From contig NC_044024.1 in assembly GCF_900496995.4 (NCBI RefSeq), positions 19,780,698 through 19,844,697 of the forward strand: a DNA stretch of 64,000 bases, written 5' to 3'. Position 1 is the first letter of the stretch, and each line of letters begins with the position of its first letter. The stretch is from Aquila chrysaetos chrysaetos. Its lineage: Eukaryota; Chordata; Aves; Accipitriformes; Accipitridae. Below the pieces are notes generated by a model. It saw only the letters and a program-made list of their open reading frames with translations. It was not told the DNA's origin and searched no databases. The position numbers were made by a program, and so were the translations under genes. Shown here piece after piece: positions 59,001 to 64,000 of the stretch.

Positions 59001-62000
59001 TCAGCATAGGACCATCCAGACCCACCTCACCCGTTGAGACCTGGAGCTGCACATAGGACCATGTAATAAAGATATGAAAACATCCCTACCCAAAACATAA
59101 CAAAACCCGGAACAGATAATACTGATCTCACAAGGCTATTCATAGCCAGATGAAAATAGCAGCAAGCTGGAAAGGCTGCTTGCCTCTGTCCATACCTCTT
59201 TATCACATATCCTGTCACAACGTAAGGAAATAACCTCCTTTTGCTTTACAATGTGTGGACACTTCCCAATACCCTTATTAGTCAAGACAGCTCTTGTAGG
59301 GCAGGTCAAAACCAAGAGTAGCATTGTATTAAGAATGATGGATGTGGTCCTGGCACCCACAGTCATACTGCAGTTCCCAACATATGCTGTAGTTACCAGT
59401 ACCAGAAAGACCTAGGGCCAAAACTGCCATACCTGTACAGAGTCCGTGATCAGCCTGTGCCTCTCCCTGCCTCATGCTGGAGGATCCAGCCCCGCTCTTA
59501 CTCCCACCTGATTTCTTCTGCTGTCAGTACCATGAAATATGCAGAGATATTGCCATCACTATTATACAGGCAAGACACTGACAACCATTATAATGCTCAT
59601 AGGCATAATACTATGACATTTGACTGATGTCCTTCACCAGTGGAGAACAAATAAAAAGCAAACTATAGGATGGTCCTTCTTTTTGGGAGGGATGGGCTGA
59701 AAACCAGCACACAACCTCCTGTCCTGGGGCTGGACCGTGTCTCCCTGCCCCGAGTCTGCTGCTGCGGCTGCAGCCAGAAAGGGAGCGGTGCAATGCCAGT
59801 TTCTACCCAGTGCAGGAGCTCGCCGTTGGTTGCAGCCTGCGCCAGCCACAGTCACCAAGAGGAATGGCAGTCCTGGGCTGGGAAGCCACGAGCCGACAGG
59901 GCTGCCGTGGCAGAAGGGAGCCAGACGTGCGAGTCTCACTTAGACCTGCGGCAGCTCGACTGATGTCAGTGCTCCCTTTTACACGCGGACAAGCCCTCAA
60001 GGTGCAACAATACAGACAGGAACAGTATTGCACAAGCGTACAAACATAGCTCTTAAAGTATCAAATTGCCAGATAACATCGAAAGCAAGTCAGCATGTAA
60101 CCTTCACGCTGAAATTCGGGTGCTCCTAAGGCAGCCGAGGGTTGTCCCGCTGAAAGGGCACATGGCTGAACAGCAGACACCCCTGCCCAGGTACGTTTTG
60201 CCTGTGGCCGCAATCACACCACCAACCCTCTTTCTCCCTCTCTGTGCTCACATCTCACCTCTCACTGTCATGAAATAAATATATAAAATACCTGCCTTTT
60301 GGTTAGCCATTGTGAAGTGAAGCTCCGCAGCATCACGAGAGCTCCTCCAAGGTGCATCGTTTTCTCATAATTTGCAATATGCCACTTGTAGCTACGAACT
60401 GCCTAGTCCTTTGCAGACCAACAGCAGCTGTGAGCTATGAGAACAGAGAATATATTTAATATAATTGTTTTCTGAAAAGCCATTCCAGTAAAAATGCTGT
60501 GGCTGCACTGTCTGCAACAATATTTTGTCAGACTTGCCCCAGTGAAAGGAGAGAAAAGAATCTACTGTTCTAACCCAAAAAACTCCTAAGCAGCTAAGTC
60601 ATATAGAAATGGCCTTCAGATGAGAGACAGCTGATAAGATAAAGAATAACTTCAAACAAAGCAGGCAATTGTAGTCTCCCAGAGCAGTCCACATATGAAC
60701 GCATCTGTTGCCATCACACAGGGAATGTCAAGGCCAAATTCTGGCAATACCAGGCTGGTTTGGTCCCACTCATCTCCAAATGCCAAAATTACTCAAGCGT
60801 AACTAGCCACAGACTTTACACAGATTTTTCTCTGTTCAGCGAGGGCTGTACATGACACAATGAGCCGTTCCCACCTCAGACACAACGCTGAGCAGCTGGT
60901 GCCCACCGATAACCACCACCGAGGGCAGCTTTGGCAGGTCCCGAGGGGCAGGCTGGAAGACAGGAGCTCTGACCCTAGCGATGGCTCTTCACTCCAATGT
61001 ACATCCCAGAACAAAAAACACTGCTCAGTTCATTGTGAGCACAGCCTTGGATGGTTTCTCTCAGTTTCAGTCATTGCCTCACATCACACTTTCCAATAAT
61101 GTCCAGCACAATGGAGACTCTCAGCTGTTTTATTAAAATCTTTTTCCTCCTCCTCCCCCGGGCAGCTTTAGCAAAGGACGTCCATTGATCAAGAATGGCC
61201 CTGAGATGCTCTTAGGCACATAGGAATTGCAGGAATTTATCAGAGCAAGAAGGTCTCTAGCCCAGCCCCTTGAGAGCAGCCAGTAGAAGATATTTTAGAA
61301 CAATACAATGCTAAGCCAAAAAAACAAGTAAAGTCCCCTATTCAGTGCATGTGGGGAATGCATAATTGAGGAAATGCTCCACTGACCACATTAAAGGAGG
61401 GTGAACTCTGCTTATTTGCACTCAGCCTCAGAAATACCACTGCTTCCGAAGAAGGTATGAGACCCGTAATATTACGTGAGGTTTTGTTAAGGCTTCAGTT
61501 TCCTTTTGTAAAAAATGATGCGTAAGGATTTTTCTCTCTCTCATGCATTTCTACTCAATGTAACGTAACTGTCACTTGAGTAATTATCTACGCTGAACTC
61601 TACCCATCTCCTTCTAGCAGGGAACTGCATGGGTGGAATTTGCATTACATACAATTTACTTCCTTTTATCCATCTTTAATTAAGTAAACCATCCTACGGT
61701 TACCACCTAGCGTAAATAAAAGACTGAGCTTCTCAGTCCTAACCATTATCTCCTAGAGCCAGCATCGCTGAAAAAAAACCCATCAGAGAAGTGTGACTCA
61801 GACTCCTTAAGGTCGATAAGGCCTTTTACTGGTAATAAACTCATAATCCAACACTTTAGTTTAAATACTTGAGACTTCTGTTTACTTCATAGGTGGGGAC
61901 TATTTGCAGATCTTGGAGGATGTACTTCATTGTAAATCTGCAGATTGCCAGAACACAAATAAACAAGCACAGCCACCTGGGACACCAAGAAATCCTCTAA

Positions 62001-64000
62001 TATCCCATTGAACAAGGATGGACGTGTCCTAGCTGCAAGAGAGGATGCCAGTATTTCAGTAACCTTGCTACGTCTGTCACCCAGCGAGACCCGCTCTGCC
62101 TCGGTCCAGCCCCAGCCAGGCAGGGAGTTTGGGCGGAGGTGAGAAGCAAGCGCTCCCACAGCACCACTAAATGCACTTGGCTTTGGGGTGGGGGGCAGAG
62201 GCTTGCACTAAGGTTTGCGCTAAATCTGCACTTACATCCTCAAGAAAACGGAGTTTTAAAAGAATTTGCAATTCCCTGTTTATTAGTTTGTAACAAACCT
62301 TCATCCCCCCGGCTTAGCTGGGAGCCAGTTTAGAGCTCCTCATGCAAGTCGTGCTGCGTTTCTGCTGCGCTGACATTTCCATCAGAAAAATATCCTGGTC
62401 TCCAGGCTTCCCTCTCAGCCAAGGGAGAAAAGTCATGTTATGTCAGCTTTAAAGAAGCCAGCTCTCCTGCTAGCAGTGGTTTTAGATGCCAGGTGGTATG
62501 AAGGTTACTCCTAAAAGCACCTTCTCAGCTGTTACACTTGAAAAGGCAACAACAAATAAATACATGGTAGCTAAAAGTGAGAAATTAGCAGCTTAAAGCA
62601 AGATCACTGCAGGTGAAGGTTATGTATTTAGACTAATCATCTCCCTGTCCCCATTCGTCACTCACTCATCCTCAGAACCTGGATATTTTCAATATGAAAA
62701 GGGAGATGGAAGATAAGTTTTCACTGAGTTCAAACAAAGAAACTGCAGGACTGGATGAAGAAAAAAGCAACCACCCATGAGAACTTCTGGCTTTTCTTTT
62801 TGGCCCTGAAAAATATTTGCTGACCTCAACTCTGCTTCCTTCCAAACATAATTTCTCCACATTTGCCTGCAGTGGTGACATGTCATAAATTGCTTTCCTG
62901 ACCCTGCTTGTTATGCCCCAGTAATACTGAGCTTGCAGCACCTGCCCAGCTGCCTGGAGCAGCTTAGGAGCCCTCAGAATCAGAAGCCATTTTGTCAAAA
63001 AAAAAAAACCCAAAAAACCAAAACCAAAAAAAACACCCTTGGTTTTGGAACATGGTGGGAGCTCAGAAGTCAAAAATACGTGGGCCCCAGTTCCTTTGTA
63101 CTCCTCTGCCTGCTGAGCTCGATGGCATGAGGCAGAGCACGGTGTTAAAAGCCACGGGAAACCAGTGCTGTTTGTTTAGGAAACTTTGCATACTGAGGGA
63201 TCCTTCCCTTTGGTCAACGATCATTTTTAAGCCTCAGCCACGCCTGGATGACTCTGAGACAACTCAAAAATGGAATGAAGGTAACTGCAAAACAGCAGGG
63301 TGCATCTCATCATTGCTTACAATGAGCTATATTTGGCAGGTGCAATTCCCTCCAGTGTCTGGGAAAAGAAAAGTTTTGGAAACAACCTTCTGAGAAATAA
63401 TCTCCTGACCTGCAATTTCTAGTTTGTGATGCCAAAACACAGAGGGGCTAGATCCAGAGTCTGGGGTCAGCCTCCACATTATGAAAGGGGAGAAAAATGA
63501 AGCTCAAGTCCATGCCTGATTTGGGATCCCCACCTTCTTCTCTTCTAAGTTCCAAGCTCGTGCCAAGGCCTGGATTGGTCTGTGTTGCGCCTAGTTCAAG
63601 TACAGAAATGCACTATGCCACAATTTTAAATGAAGCTCTTTTACTTTGTCACCCTGACATACAGTGAAAGGAAGCTCTAGGGAGAGTAATCCCATTACTG
63701 AAGCTGTGACTTCACCTTCTGTCACAGATCTTGTTCCATGAGAAAAAATTCATACATGGGAATATTTTTTAATAAACTGGCCACTTTTCTTCCAGAAATA
63801 ATGCAACTTTCCAGTGCAAACACAGACATAGTCACAAATTCACTTACTGGAGCCATGCATGTGCTCTAGCAGCTAGATGACTTGAGTGGGATAGGAGGTC
63901 TCTCTGGCAGCACTTATCTACAATAAGAAAAAAAAGCACCTGCTTCCACTCTATACACCCTGCAGTGCTCAGAATAAAGTGAAAGATCTTGTATTTAATT
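53033..64000. other. no coding sequence found; probable 5' intron or upstream region of the Slp gene
   Basis: About 11 kb with only short chance frames. The acceptor at 53033-53034 implies one or more upstream non-coding exons, which may lie here or beyond the window, but none can be called from sequence alone. A decayed CR1-like piece sits at about 54.34-54.62 kb. A mildly CpG-richer stretch is at 59.73-59.95 kb. Confidence 0.5.
54340..54620 (-). mobile_element. decayed CR1-like LINE fragment
   Basis: Order and words follow the antisense of avian CR1 3' ends: CTTCAGCCTCC...AACCCCAGCTCCTTCAGG, then TTTTTGTCACTCTTCTTTGG, GTACCTCTTCC, ATACCCAAA and CACAAGTATCTCAGGTG. Heavily mutated, with no 3' octamer repeats. 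Assignment is by remembered consensus pattern. Confidence 0.5.

Overview
This is a vertebrate nuclear window, almost certainly from a bird. The genes are spliced with GT-AG introns. The repeats are sparse and avian in type: a solo retroviral LTR beginning TGTTGTGGTTTAACCCCAG, and a decayed CR1-like LINE tail. The two outer genes keep the VBP1-RAB39B order known from human Xq28. Nothing bacterial is present (no operons, CRISPR arrays, IS elements or phage). The long GC-rich open frames around 16-18 kb are chance frames in a CpG island and a minisatellite.

Layout. 1-7.1 kb: last five coding exons and 3' UTR of VBP1 (prefoldin subunit 3), plus strand; the first exon lies left of the window. About 7.1-10.1 kb: convergent intergenic sequence and probable 3' UTR ends. 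10.1-17.4 kb: RAB39B on the minus strand, complete, with two coding exons (16549-16763 and 11737-12163), a 4.4 kb intron and a CpG-island promoter. 17.44-18.02 kb: a GC-rich minisatellite with a 70 bp higher-order period directly upstream of RAB39B. 18.1-29.1 kb: gene-poor spacer with a TG/CA/TA dinucleotide tract, a solo LTR (26223-26812, flanked by a short direct repeat) and a GAG-rich triplet run. 29.1-53.0 kb: a synaptotagmin-like (Slp) gene on the minus strand. I reconstructed 16 coding exons whose phases all agree and whose coding lengths sum to 2916 nt (971 residues plus stop). The product has an N-terminal Rab27-binding SHD without a zinc finger, a long Ser/Lys-rich linker, then C2A and C2B; it is closest to SYTL2 in linker and C2 sequence. 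One of its introns holds a frameshifted relic of a replication-type histone H1 gene in a small CpG-rich patch. 53.0-64 kb: no recognised coding sequence; most likely 5' intron or upstream DNA of the Slp gene, because its first coding exon opens at a splice acceptor.

The genes do not form a pathway in the bacterial sense. VBP1 is a general cytosolic co-chaperone subunit. RAB39B (a neuronal Rab GTPase) and the Slp protein (expected to be a Rab27 effector on secretory vesicles) both belong to vesicle traffic, but their adjacency is probably ancestral synteny. The most notable items are the SYTL2-like paralogue in this position, the H1 relic, and the G-rich minisatellite next to a dosage-sensitive Rab gene.
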